The notes under the pieces were generated by a model that saw only the letters and a program-made list of their open reading frames with translations, made no database searches and was not told the origin of the DNA. The translations under genes and the position numbers were made by a program. Below, piece by piece: positions 1-7,173 of a stretch of DNA of 48,293 nucleotides; the first letter of the stretch is position 1; each line of letters begins with the position of its first letter. This DNA is from a virus. The DNA is taken from IMG/VR virus record IMGVR_UViG_3300018954_000004, positions 1-48,293 of that record. One strand, 5' to 3'.

Positions 1-117
1 GTGGACTCGTCACGATTTTCGTGATTTAGTTCCGCCGCCAACGATGTTTTCCAGTGTGCGGGGCTAAAATGCCTACACATGGATACGCCCTGACGGCACA
101 GCGCTTGACGGACGAGA

Positions 118-134
118 GATAGATGATATCTATC
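118..134. repeat. 17-bp inverted repeat (possible operator)
   Basis: GATAGAT at 118-124 and ATCTATC at 128-134 are exact reverse complements separated by three bases. It is AT-rich in a GC-rich setting, so it stands out as a possible protein-binding site. No adjacent gene is known. Confidence 0.35.
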
Positions 135-203
135 CTCGCGGTCAGACGGCCAAGACCAACCGCGAAGTTCTGTCGAGCGCTGCTTGTCAGGTTTTGCGGG
201 AAC

Positions 204-243
204 TCGGGGCCCTGCGGTCTGCAAACCGTAAGGGCTCTTTTTC
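204..243 (+). terminator. Probable Rho-independent terminator
   Basis: A GC-rich stem is formed by GGCCCTGCGGT on the left and ACCGTAAGGGCTC on the right, with a small internal bulge and a CTGCAA loop. It is followed immediately by a run of five or more T residues (about 237-242). This is the clearest U-tract terminator in the window. It would end a transcript entering from the left, so something upstream of position 204 is probably transcribed rightward. Confidence 0.55.
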
Positions 244-370
244 CCGACTACTGAACTGATGAGACTCGTGTGCTCTTCGGTGCCACACCTCCATGTGAGT
301 GAAGGGCCAGGGATATCGCTCGTCCGGGGACCTGTCAAGGCAGGCGAGTGACCTCGTTCCGCCAGCATCT

Positions 371-390
371 GACCGCGTTCGAACGCGGTC
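371..390. repeat. Perfect 20-bp palindrome
   Basis: The half-site GACCGCGTTC is followed directly by its exact reverse complement GAACGCGGTC. An uninterrupted 20-bp palindrome in a non-coding region suggests a dimeric DNA-binding site or a phage DNA-processing site. It could also be a short RNA hairpin. Confidence 0.5.
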
Positions 391-643
391 GCGGACGTGA
401 TTCTCCCGTTAACCTGCCGAGAGCGGTTTTGCTAACGAAATGGGGTGTTTAGCAACACACCCCGAGGCCGAAATACGAGGCGTGCTCAGCTCGGATTTGG
501 CACTCCGCCGCAACGCGAGTGTCAACGCGGAATTCGGGAAAGCGCTCGTTGTGCCCCCCCCTCTCATACTGAGGACCTGCTAGGTTGGATCGGGTACTTC
601 CCTTGTAGATACCGAGGTGGCGGCTGTCCCTTGGTTCCTCGGT

Positions 644-669
644 TTTTGGGCTCAAAAATGAGCCCAAAA
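644..669. terminator. 10-bp hairpin flanked by A/T runs
   Basis: TTTTGGGCTC (644-653) and GAGCCCAAAA (660-669) are exact reverse complements around an AAAAAT loop. The A/T runs at the stem base make it terminator-like in both directions. No gene ends cleanly next to it, so its role is uncertain. Confidence 0.35.
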
Positions 670-884
670 TGGCGTCCCGAGGCGATCTATCCAACGGCAT
701 CGTCCTGTTGCCCCATTGCACTTGCGGCTGGATAACTGATCCACGCTCTCCGTCCTGGTACGTAGGGTGTACCCGGAGGCTGTGTGGAAGGCGTGGCCGC
801 TATGTCGACGCCGCGCGGGCTGTCTCGGAGGAGGCACGTGCTTCGTGCCGCTGTGAAAATCTCGCCGCGCGAGTGAGGCCTCCG

Positions 885-892
885 CCCCTTCT
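885..892 (+). promoter_or_regulatory. Late-leader motif CCCCTTCT, leftmost copy
   Basis: CCGCCCCTTCT matches the core and upstream context of the motif found before many late genes. Here it lies 178 nt before the RusA start, without an obvious partner SD hairpin, so it could be fortuitous. Confidence 0.3.
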
Positions 893-1032
893 ATCTCTCG
901 TCAAGGTGGGTTCAGGCACATGTGGCACAACAGCCTCAGCCGCTAAAAGATGACGGGCCCGGCCGGGGATAACGGCCGAGCCCGCACAGGCCAGGAGCAC
1001 CGGGGAAGCGCCGCTGGGGCCGCCAGTATAGC

Positions 1033-1058
1033 GCCCCTGCGTGTCTGCGCGCAGGGGC
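1033..1058 (+). promoter_or_regulatory. 9-bp hairpin upstream of the RusA gene
   Basis: GCCCCTGCG (1033-1041) and CGCAGGGGC (1050-1058) pair perfectly around an 8-nt loop. It ends just before the GGAG ribosome site of the RusA-like gene. It could protect or modulate that leader. There is no U tract, so it is not a standard terminator. Confidence 0.4.
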
Positions 1059-1069
1059 ACGGAGCCCCA

Positions 1070-1636
1070 ATGGCCTGCCCTTACCCCCAGCACCCACCCA
1101 CCAGCCCACCCACAGCCGAGACGTCACCGCCCGCCGAGGTGCGGCTGGTGCTGCAGTACCCGCCCAGTGCCAACACCTATTGGAAGCCGGCCCGGGGCCG
1201 CGGGCTGGTGCCCTCGGACGAGGCCACCGCGTACAAGGCCCACGTGGCCCGCGCCGCTGCCGTGGCCCGCGCGCAGCCTCTCTTCGGCCCGGTGCACCTC
1301 GCCCTCACTGTGTACCGGCCGCGCCGGGTGGGGGACCTCGACAACTCGCTCAAGGTGCTCAACGACGCCCTTAACGGCGTGGCGTGGCTGGACGATGAGC
1401 AGGTGGTGCGCATTCACGCGCTGCGCGAGGACGACGCGGCCAGCCCCCGTGTGGAGCTCCACGCCACCGCCGAGCGCTTCGCCACCCGCCAGGAGGCGGA
1501 TGCCCACCGCAAGGCCAAGGCCGAGCGCGCCCGGAAGGCCCGGGTGACGCGCAATCGGAACCGGGCCAACAAGCTGCGCGCCCGTGTCCGACTCGCCCCG
1601 GCCCTGCGTCTGCCCACGCGGAGGGACTCCCCATGA
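1070..1636 (+). CDS. rusA: RusA-family Holliday junction resolvase
   Basis: Predicted 188-residue RusA-type endonuclease that resolves Holliday junctions in the cytoplasm during phage recombination or trimming of branched DNA before packaging. The family's acidic metal-binding residues are visible: D89 and D91 in a GDLDN motif, then D108/D109 in WLDDEQVV. N-P/S-A-N-T-Y-W near residue 33 fits the family start. The domain ends by about residue 135, and the last 50 residues form a strongly basic extension. I chose the ATG at 1070 because GGAG sits 5 nt upstream; the frame is open further left to 950. The stop overlaps the next gene's ATG (ATGA), so the two are probably translationally coupled. 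Confidence 0.85.
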   Translation: MACPYPQHPPTSPPTAETSPPAEVRLVLQYPPSANTYWKPARGRGLVPSDEATAYKAHVARAAAVARAQPLFGPVHLALTVYRPRRVGDLDNSLKVLNDALNGVAWLDDEQVVRIHALREDDAASPRVELHATAERFATRQEADAHRKAKAERARKARVTRNRNRANKLRARVRLAPALRLPTRRDSP

Positions 1637-2556
1637 CGTGCGCCGCCGTCCTACAGCCCAGCCGCCCTCGCCTGCCCGAGAGGCCGACGCCGGAAGCGCC
1701 GCCCGAGGTGGAGTTGGAAGCGTTGCTGTACCTGCTGCGCGAGCTGCCCCATGACTGCCCCGAGTACGGTCGCACGGAGGCGCGCGTCGCCGCACTGGTG
1801 CGCCCCTACCTCGTGCGCGTCGCCCGCGCGGTAGCCCGCGAGTGGGACGTCTCGCCCCAGGACCTGGTGCAGGAGGGGCTGCTGGCCGTCCTCGTGCGCC
1901 AGCGCCGCCATCCCTTCGACCCGGGCCGCGCGGGCACCGGCCGCAGTGCCTTCCCGGCGCACGCCATGAAACTGGGCCGGCAGGCCATGGTGCTCGCCGC
2001 CACGCGGGCACGTTGCCCCGTCCACCTCACCGACCACGCCCGCAAGGCACTGCGCCGGGCGAAGCGTGCGGCGCGCGAGGCCCAGACGTCGGTAGCCGAC
2101 GCGCTCTCCGCCCAGGGGCTGGAGGTCGCCACCGCGCACGCGCTGGGGGACGGTACCGTCCACGCGACGCTGCCGGTGGAGGAACTGCTGGGCCTCGCAG
2201 CCGGCACCGAGGGGGCGGAGCGCGCTGCCCTCCAGTCTCGGGCCATGGCGGCGTTGCACGCACTGCCGCGCCTTCAGCGCCTGGTGGTGTCCGCCGTGGT
2301 GGGCGTCGGCCAGACGGGCGGCTGCGCCACCACCGAGAGGACGGTGGCGCAGCAGCTCCACCTCTCCCAGGCTACGGTGCGCGCGTTGCGCGAGAAGGGG
2401 CTGCGCCGCCTGCGGGAGCTACTCACCGGGCCGACTCCTGCGGTAGCCCGGACGGGTGCTGTCCGCCGCCCGCGTGCCAGCCGGGCCCGGGACGTGCGGC
2501 CCGTCAGCCCAGGCCGGCCTCAGCTCGAGCTGGGGCTCGGCTCCACGGGGGTGTAG
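1633..2556 (+). CDS. Sigma-70-family RNA polymerase sigma factor-like protein
   Basis: A 307-residue protein with two sigma-factor-like parts. A region-2-like segment lies around residues 55-115 (VRPYLVRVARAVAREW, then DLVQEGLLAVL). A region-4-like helix-turn-helix lies around residues 205-265 (LPRLQRLVVSAVV, then TVAQQLHLSQATVRALREKGLRRLREL). About 90 residues of basic linker separate them. By analogy with other phages it may direct host RNA polymerase to phage late or middle promoters. Its promoters are unknown, and the repeated motif before the late genes is a candidate to test. It begins inside the RusA stop codon and is followed within 3 nt by a small Cys-rich gene. It could instead act as a DNA-binding regulator without true sigma function. 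Confidence 0.7.
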   Translation: MTCAAVLQPSRPRLPERPTPEAPPEVELEALLYLLRELPHDCPEYGRTEARVAALVRPYLVRVARAVAREWDVSPQDLVQEGLLAVLVRQRRHPFDPGRAGTGRSAFPAHAMKLGRQAMVLAATRARCPVHLTDHARKALRRAKRAAREAQTSVADALSAQGLEVATAHALGDGTVHATLPVEELLGLAAGTEGAERAALQSRAMAALHALPRLQRLVVSAVVGVGQTGGCATTERTVAQQLHLSQATVRALREKGLRRLRELLTGPTPAVARTGAVRRPRASRARDVRPVSPGRPQLELGLGSTGV

Positions 2557-3041
2557 CCGTGCCCGTCATCACCGCGAAGAAGGCGGGTACCTGCACCGCT
2601 GCGGCCTGCGGCGGTCGCATTCGCAAGGGAGAGTTGTGCTGGTACGAGGCGGCCACTGGCACGCGCCACCTGGAGCAGGCCTGCCGAGACGCCCTCGCCG
2701 GCACCCGCCCCAACCGCCGCGCGGCTCCGTGTACCCGCTGTCGCCGCCGCGTGCCTCCGGGCCAGGGCCACCTGCAGGTGGCGGAGAAGGGGACGCGGAA
2801 GACGTACACGGTGACGTGTGCTCCGACGTGCCCGCCTCCGTAGCCCCTCACGCCGCTGTGCGCTGTTTCCGGAGACGAGGACGGCGAGCACCGCGTCCTC
2901 CACCTCCTGGTACGCCTGCCGCGCTCGCTGGTACCGCGTGCGCGCGGCAGGACTCCCATCCAGGTTCTGCACGGCCTGCTGCAGCTCCGCTTCGACTTCC
3001 GCCAAGCGCTGCACGAGCGCCAACTGCTGAGTCACGTTCAT
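2520..3041 (-). CDS. Possible coiled-coil protein, antisense to the preceding gene
   Basis: From an ATG at 3041 the minus strand encodes about 55 residues with a convincing helical, coiled-coil-like pattern (LALVQRLAEVEAELQQAVQNL, then YQRARQAYQEVEDAVLAVLV). The frame then stays open through the region antisense to the Cys-rich gene and becomes Arg/Ala-rich and shadow-like. Either a real short gene has lost its stop here through mutation, or the whole frame is an artefact of high GC. No homologue is recognised. The 55-residue start is the only part I consider credible. Confidence 0.35.
   Translation of the reverse strand: MNVTQQLALVQRLAEVEAELQQAVQNLDGSPAARTRYQRARQAYQEVEDAVLAVLVSGNSAQRREGLRRRARRSTRHRVRLPRPLLRHLQVALARRHAAATAGTRSRAAVGAGAGEGVSAGLLQVARASGRLVPAQLSLANATAAGRSGAGTRLLRGDDGHGYTPVEPSPSSS
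2559..2843 (+). CDS. Small Cys-rich (zinc-ribbon-like) protein
   Basis: A 94-residue protein starting at a GTG two bases after the sigma-like gene's stop, so most likely co-transcribed and coupled. Cysteines are spaced as C-x4-C, then a single C, another single C, C-x2-C and a terminal C-x3-C, which suggests one or two structural zinc sites. The rest is basic, with a GELCWYE segment. I do not recognise a named family. Such small zinc proteins in phage operons often bind nucleic acid or a host protein, but that is inference. A long open frame runs antisense to it. Confidence 0.6.
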   Translation: MPVITAKKAGTCTAAACGGRIRKGELCWYEAATGTRHLEQACRDALAGTRPNRRAAPCTRCRRRVPPGQGHLQVAEKGTRKTYTVTCAPTCPPP

Positions 3042-3301
3042 GCCGGCGGCGCAGAGCAGGAGAGAAGAGCGGAGGGGGGCGGGCGAGCCCCTCATGCGAG
3101 TGTGGGCAGGGGCGCCTCCGCGTGGCCGTGGACGAGAGAATCGCGCGGCACCTCGCATGCCCGCGCCTAGGCCACAGAGGAGGAACGGAGCGACTGCCCG
3201 TCGCGAGCGGGACCGGACCTCCGCGGCGCAAGTGCCCGGCCTCACTCACCTTCCTCACTCCGCAACCCCTCACAATGAATCAGCCCCCCTCTATCTCCTC
3301 T

Positions 3302-3862
3302 TCACCCGTCAAGCCCGGCTGAGCAGCCGCAGCTGCCGCGCACATTTCTGTTCTCGCATTCCCGCCTGCTGACCGTCGACGTGCCGCAGGTGCGGCAGCG
3401 CTCACGCACGAGAATGGTGGCAGTATATAAGGTCTCGTTGCAGAAAAAGTGCAGCCCGCAGTACGGATAGAGGGTGTACCAGTTGCCCCAGTCGCCGCAC
3501 TCGAAGGCGCTGCGCTCCTGCGTGTCCTTCGACGGCCGCCCCGAGAGTTCTAGCGTGACGAGCGGCTGCTGCCCGGCGAACTGCTGGTACACCAGCGCCG
3601 AGTACTCGCTCTGCTCCCCCTTGACAGGAATCACCGCCGCAAAACCATCCTCGATGCTGTGAAACGACGCCTGCTCCATGGCCAGCTCATCACCATGGCG
3701 CTCAAGCTGCGCACGGACCTGCTGGAAACGCTCATCCCCGGAAATGACTGCCATCATCCGGGCCTCGTCACCCGCGCTCGCCGAGACCTCCTCCGACACG
3801 CCACCGCAGCCCACCAGACTCCCCACAACGGCAAGAAAGACAATCCCCCTCTGCATTTTCAT
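3302..3862 (-). CDS. Predicted lipoprotein, prophage cargo
   Basis: A 186-residue protein with a type II signal peptide: MKMQRG, a hydrophobic run, then the lipobox LVGC with Cys19. It should be exported and anchored in the envelope. The C-terminal half has at least eight cysteines (ECGDWGNWY, YPYCGLHFFCNE, ERCRTCGTSTVSRREC, SCGC), suggesting a disulphide-bonded domain. No family is recognised. Codon use and base composition are less GC-rich than neighbouring structural genes. It sits between the tail-tip gene and the rightward sigma operon and has its own promoter, the usual pattern of a lysogeny-expressed 'moron' that alters the host surface. Superinfection exclusion is one possible role. 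Confidence 0.65.
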   Translation of the reverse strand: MKMQRGIVFLAVVGSLVGCGGVSEEVSASAGDEARMMAVISGDERFQQVRAQLERHGDELAMEQASFHSIEDGFAAVIPVKGEQSEYSALVYQQFAGQQPLVTLELSGRPSKDTQERSAFECGDWGNWYTLYPYCGLHFFCNETLYTATILVRERCRTCGTSTVSRRECENRNVRGSCGCSAGLDG

Positions 3863-4231
3863 GATTTCTCTTTTCTTGAGAATTGTTGTCTAATGCTTCC
3901 GCAGGGCGGGCCGCATGAGGGCGCAACCTCGCCCTGCGATATGAGATTATCAAGAAATCCCAGGGACGTCAATTCACCTCCAATGCGGGCCTACATTGGA
4001 TTACTTTGCAATGTATAGCTTAAACACTTTGTGCAGACGTTCATTGACACCTCCTCCGCATCCCATCCTCAAGGAGCGCCAGGCCGGCCCTGCCCCCTGC
4101 GCGGCCTCTGCCTGGGTGGGGTGTGCTCGTCCCAGCGCGCCCAGCTCCCGACATGCCGCCCGAGCTATTGCCCGTGGCGGTGAACCCGAGTCCGTCGAAA
4201 GCGTTGCCGCAGCGCGGGCTGCGCACTGGAA
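3863..4231. other. Intergenic region between the tail-tip gene and the lipoprotein
   Basis: This gap has no supportable gene. It contains the lipoprotein promoter and leader hairpin described separately. The left half is AT-rich and the right half returns to phage-like GC. I see no tRNA or clear terminator in it. Confidence 0.5.
3944..3972 (-). promoter_or_regulatory. Sigma-70-like promoter for the lipoprotein gene
   Basis: Read on the minus strand, TTGACG (3972-3967) and TAATCT (3949-3944) are separated by exactly 17 bases. This is close to the housekeeping consensus and lies about 80 nt before the lipoprotein start. Downstream, GCAGGGCG and CGCCCTGC (3901-3908, 3930-3937) could form a leader hairpin. 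The local AT-richness is unusual for this window. Confidence 0.55.
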
Positions 4232-6334
4232 CTACGGCGGCGAGACGACGCAGCGCGCCGAGTCGACGTAGAGCGTCCACGGCAGTGACGTGGCCTTCTC
4301 AATGCGAAGGCGCGCGTACCGAGTGAACCCTGGGACGGTTACCGTCCCACGAGCGCGGCCGCCGAAACTCTCGGGGACGGCATTTGTCCCAAAGCCTCTC
4401 GCCACTTGCACCGACAACCAGGGCGTCGTCCCCGTGTTGCCGTAGTAGTCGATGTATAGGTAGACGCAGGGGTCGCCCGTGGTGCTGTCTTTGCATTCGT
4501 ACCTCACTTCCGCCGCAATCCTGTCTCCTTCCCCCGCGAGGAAGCGCTGGGAGGCTATTGCCGGGAAGACGGAGCCAACGAGTTTCACCGACCGTGTGCC
4601 GCTGTGGACCTTCACGGTCTCCTCAAAGCCGTCGACGCCCCAAGTCCCCGAGGTCATCACCCAGTTGTCTGGCGGCGAGCCAGGGACGGAGAGTTCCTCG
4701 AAAGACCGGTTGGAGGGCTGGCCCGAGAAGTCGACGCTAGGTGACAGCAGGCGCGTCTCCAGGTAGCGCGGGAGCAGCGTCACCTGTGCTGACGCTGGGC
4801 CCACGTTGCCCTCCGCCGTCCTCCCGCGCACCACTGCATAGTGCGTGACGCCCGGAGTGAGGTCGGCCACCTCGAAGCGCGTGGTGGCCTGGGCCGCCTT
4901 CAGCGTCGCTCCGCTGGGGGTGAAGCCGCTCGTAGTGGAGAGGTGGAGTTCGTAGGCGTCCCACGCGGGCCCGGTGGGCGCAGGCTGGAACATAATGCTT
5001 GCGCCTGCCGTGGTGTTCGTCACCGCGAGACTCGCAGGCGCATCAGGTCCGGAGAGCGACGATAGCGGAGCTACGCCCGGCGCGGCGTCGCGCGCCATCC
5101 ACGTGTCGCGGGAGATGGCCGGCCGGCCGCGAAGCTTCAGCGTCGTCTTCTCGAGCCCGTCCGACGTGAAGGCGTGGGCGATGCTGATGACGGCGAGCGT
5201 CTGGGGGCTGTCCAGCGAGGCGCCGTCGGGCATCAGCGTCACCATGTCCCCCACCTGGAGCGGCCAGAAGGATGCGCGCAACGCTACCTCTACTTCCAGC
5301 GGCGAGTCCGAGAGGTCGGCAATCGCCGCGTCGGCCAGGCGCTGTGCCTCGGCTGTGGTGTTGATGTTGCTATTGCTAGCCTCCGTCACCTGCATGTAGC
5401 GCCGGCCGTAGTCCGCCACCGAGCTCGGGTTGGTGCTCGTCACCGTCTTCCGCTTCGGCTGGTTGGTGGCGTCGCGGTCGCTGTAGTCGCTGTAGACGAC
5501 TTCCACCACGTTGCGGATTTCGCTCAGGCTTCGGCGCACCACCGGCAGCTCAAGGTAGTCGTCCGGGCTGAACGTCCACACCGGGGAGGTCGCGAGACGC
5601 TCAGGGCTGCGCAGCGCCGGCACGAAGCCGACGCCGTCGCGCCACACCTGGCGCACCTCCCAGCCGAGCTGGCCGGCGAGCTGCTGCCACGCCTCGTACA
5701 CGGGGACGCGCTTCTGCGTGAATCGGCCCAGCTGCCAGAGCGGGTCCACCGGCGTCCACAGGTTGGAGACGAGGTAGCCGTTGAGGCCGGCGGCGGTGCC
5801 AATCTGCTGCATGACGGTCTGCACCGCCACGCCTACTGTGTCGTTGCCGTAATTGGCTTCGGCCTCAGCGAATGTGTCCTGGGCATGGCCTCCGAAGAAG
5901 TCCCGCCCGTCAATGCGGACTTCTTCCGGGCCGACGTCGACGGTGTCTATGCGCCCGTAGAAGACTTCTCTCCAGTCTCCCCACGCAGGCGGCGTGCCCG
6001 GCAGCGTAGTCGCCACGTCAATGCGCAGCTCCCGGCCCTCATTCAGCAGCGGGACGAAAACACCGGCGCTGGTGCGGTTAGCGAGGCTGCTGCCCACCAG
6101 CGGGGAGAGGCTCTGCACCGCGCCACCGGGCCCATTGCGCCGCACGGAGACGGTGGCCTGCGCTACGGGTGTGTCGACGCTCTCATTCCAGGTGGCGCCC
6201 AGCAGCCAGTCGCCGCCGAGCAGCGCGCCCAGGTTGACGTCCGTACCGTCCGGCAGTCGCACTCGCACACGCAGGTGGGTGACGCGCGTGCGCGTGCGGA
6301 GGGTGGTCCACTCTTGCGCCGTCAGCGTCCTCAC
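4232..6334 (-). CDS. Tail-tip/baseplate hub-like protein with FN3-like and adhesion domains
   Basis: A 700-residue tail protein and the last gene of the leftward structural cluster, consistent with a tail-tip or host-recognition protein. Residues 1-410 resemble phage hub/baseplate proteins: an all-beta opening, then the VPVYEAWQQLAGQLGWEV segment and a repeated 'VGDMVTLMPDG' style end. Residues about 430-525 look like a fibronectin type III domain (PDAPASLAVTNTTAGASIMFQ, then YAVVRGRTAEGNVGPAS). Residues about 540-700 form a beta-sandwich, carbohydrate-binding-like module (FEELSVPGSPPDNWVMTSG, then GTRSVKLVGS). Its start overlaps the preceding gene's stop by 4 bp. The domain assignments come from pattern recognition only. 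Confidence 0.65.
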   Translation of the reverse strand: MRTLTAQEWTTLRTRTRVTHLRVRVRLPDGTDVNLGALLGGDWLLGATWNESVDTPVAQATVSVRRNGPGGAVQSLSPLVGSSLANRTSAGVFVPLLNEGRELRIDVATTLPGTPPAWGDWREVFYGRIDTVDVGPEEVRIDGRDFFGGHAQDTFAEAEANYGNDTVGVAVQTVMQQIGTAAGLNGYLVSNLWTPVDPLWQLGRFTQKRVPVYEAWQQLAGQLGWEVRQVWRDGVGFVPALRSPERLATSPVWTFSPDDYLELPVVRRSLSEIRNVVEVVYSDYSDRDATNQPKRKTVTSTNPSSVADYGRRYMQVTEASNSNINTTAEAQRLADAAIADLSDSPLEVEVALRASFWPLQVGDMVTLMPDGASLDSPQTLAVISIAHAFTSDGLEKTTLKLRGRPAISRDTWMARDAAPGVAPLSSLSGPDAPASLAVTNTTAGASIMFQPAPTGPAWDAYELHLSTTSGFTPSGATLKAAQATTRFEVADLTPGVTHYAVVRGRTAEGNVGPASAQVTLLPRYLETRLLSPSVDFSGQPSNRSFEELSVPGSPPDNWVMTSGTWGVDGFEETVKVHSGTRSVKLVGSVFPAIASQRFLAGEGDRIAAEVRYECKDSTTGDPCVYLYIDYYGNTGTTPWLSVQVARGFGTNAVPESFGGRARGTVTVPGFTRYARLRIEKATSLPWTLYVDSARCVVSPP

Positions 6335-7167
6335 GCGGGCACCTCCATCAGCTCCACGGAGAAGGACTCGCCTTGGGCGTGGGTGCCGTCCTTGAAGAAT
6401 TCAATCGCGTCGCCGTCACCCGCATGGCCCAGCACCACCATGGGCTTGTGCAGCCCGGTGCCGGTGGCGCGGTGGTAGGGCAGCTCGCCGAAGGCGGCGC
6501 CCGCAGTGAAGACTGCCGCTGGCCAGTCGCTGGGAATCGCGTACGGCAGGGCGACGAGGTCGTCGAAGTGGTTCGTCGTCTCGCCCACCGGCGCTGTCCG
6601 GTTCACGAGTCGTACACGCCCACCCAACCCTCGTCTCCATTCCAGCCAATCAGCAATGTCTTCGCGCATATCCCAACTCACAACTGCTCCATCCTTCCAA
6701 CCCGTGTCGGGGACAGCGTCGGTGTAGCGCAGGACGTAGTGGTGCCATGCGGGTGTGCCGCCTGTGGCGCGGTCGTAGCGCCACACCATAATCGTCCGGC
6801 GGCTGGGAGCCGCGAGCGTCCACTCAATGGAACTACCGTCCCCTCCGGGTAGAGCGAGACAGTTGCCGTACTTCCCACCTTCCGTGGCCGCCGCAGACGC
6901 GGTGTTGTCGGACGGCATCAGCCCCAGGCTGGACACGGGGCCATATTCGAAGCTCCACGAGTGCCCGTCACCATTCACCAGCGCGCGCAGTGCCCACGCC
7001 TCCGCGAGTGTCATGGGTGACGTATCGCCCGTGAGAGTCATAAGCGTCCGCCGGACGGTGGAGTACGGAAATCCGGAGAAGGCGCGGCCCTTTGTTCCCT
7101 GAAGCGTGGGGGAGTAGCGCAGTCTGGAAACAGGCACGGGGATACCGCTGAGATTGAGGAAGTGCAT
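6331..7167 (-). CDS. Minor tail protein (lectin/LamG-like)
   Basis: A 278-residue protein directly downstream of the tape-measure gene, where distal tail proteins normally lie. The sequence is beta-rich with many Gly, Trp and Tyr. Segments such as GHSWSFEYG, SIEWTLAAPSRRTIMVWRYD and WHHYVLRYTDAVPDTGWKDG resemble concanavalin/LamG-type folds often found in tail-associated adhesion proteins. It probably joins the tail-tube end to the hub protein with which it overlaps by 4 bp. No catalytic motif is visible. The exact role is inferred mainly from gene order. Confidence 0.55.
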   Translation of the reverse strand: MHFLNLSGIPVPVSRLRYSPTLQGTKGRAFSGFPYSTVRRTLMTLTGDTSPMTLAEAWALRALVNGDGHSWSFEYGPVSSLGLMPSDNTASAAATEGGKYGNCLALPGGDGSSIEWTLAAPSRRTIMVWRYDRATGGTPAWHHYVLRYTDAVPDTGWKDGAVVSWDMREDIADWLEWRRGLGGRVRLVNRTAPVGETTNHFDDLVALPYAIPSDWPAAVFTAGAAFGELPYHRATGTGLHKPMVVLGHAGDGDAIEFFKDGTHAQGESFSVELMEVPA

Positions 7168-7173
7168 GGGGAC

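Larger units (their letters stand above)
1..949. other. Non-coding left region rich in inverted repeats
   Basis: No convincing gene is visible. Open frames here have no recognisable domains, overlap each other on both strands and lack good ribosome sites. Base composition is noticeably less GC-rich than the rest. The stretch holds a probable + strand terminator (about 204-243), a perfect 20-bp palindrome (371-390), a 7-bp inverted repeat (118-134), a 10-bp hairpin (644-669) and one copy of the CCCCTTCT late-leader motif (885-892). It may be the control region for the rightward RusA/sigma operon, phage packaging or replication DNA, or the attL side of the prophage. The sequence alone does not decide. 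Confidence 0.5.

Noticed and set aside
124-258. Possible 45-residue frame on the plus strand
   Set aside because: It runs through the terminator stem and its T tract and has no ribosome site.
445-735. Overlapping open frames on both strands in the left non-coding region
   Set aside because: They lack ribosome sites and recognisable domains, contradict each other on opposite strands, and run through hairpins.
1-950. Search for an attL copy of the right-end sequence (48100-48200)
   Set aside because: No repeat of useful length was found by eye, so no attachment core is annotated.
5174-6478. A 434-codon plus-strand frame
   Set aside because: Antisense to the tail-tip gene, with His/Arg/Val-rich shadow composition and no domains.
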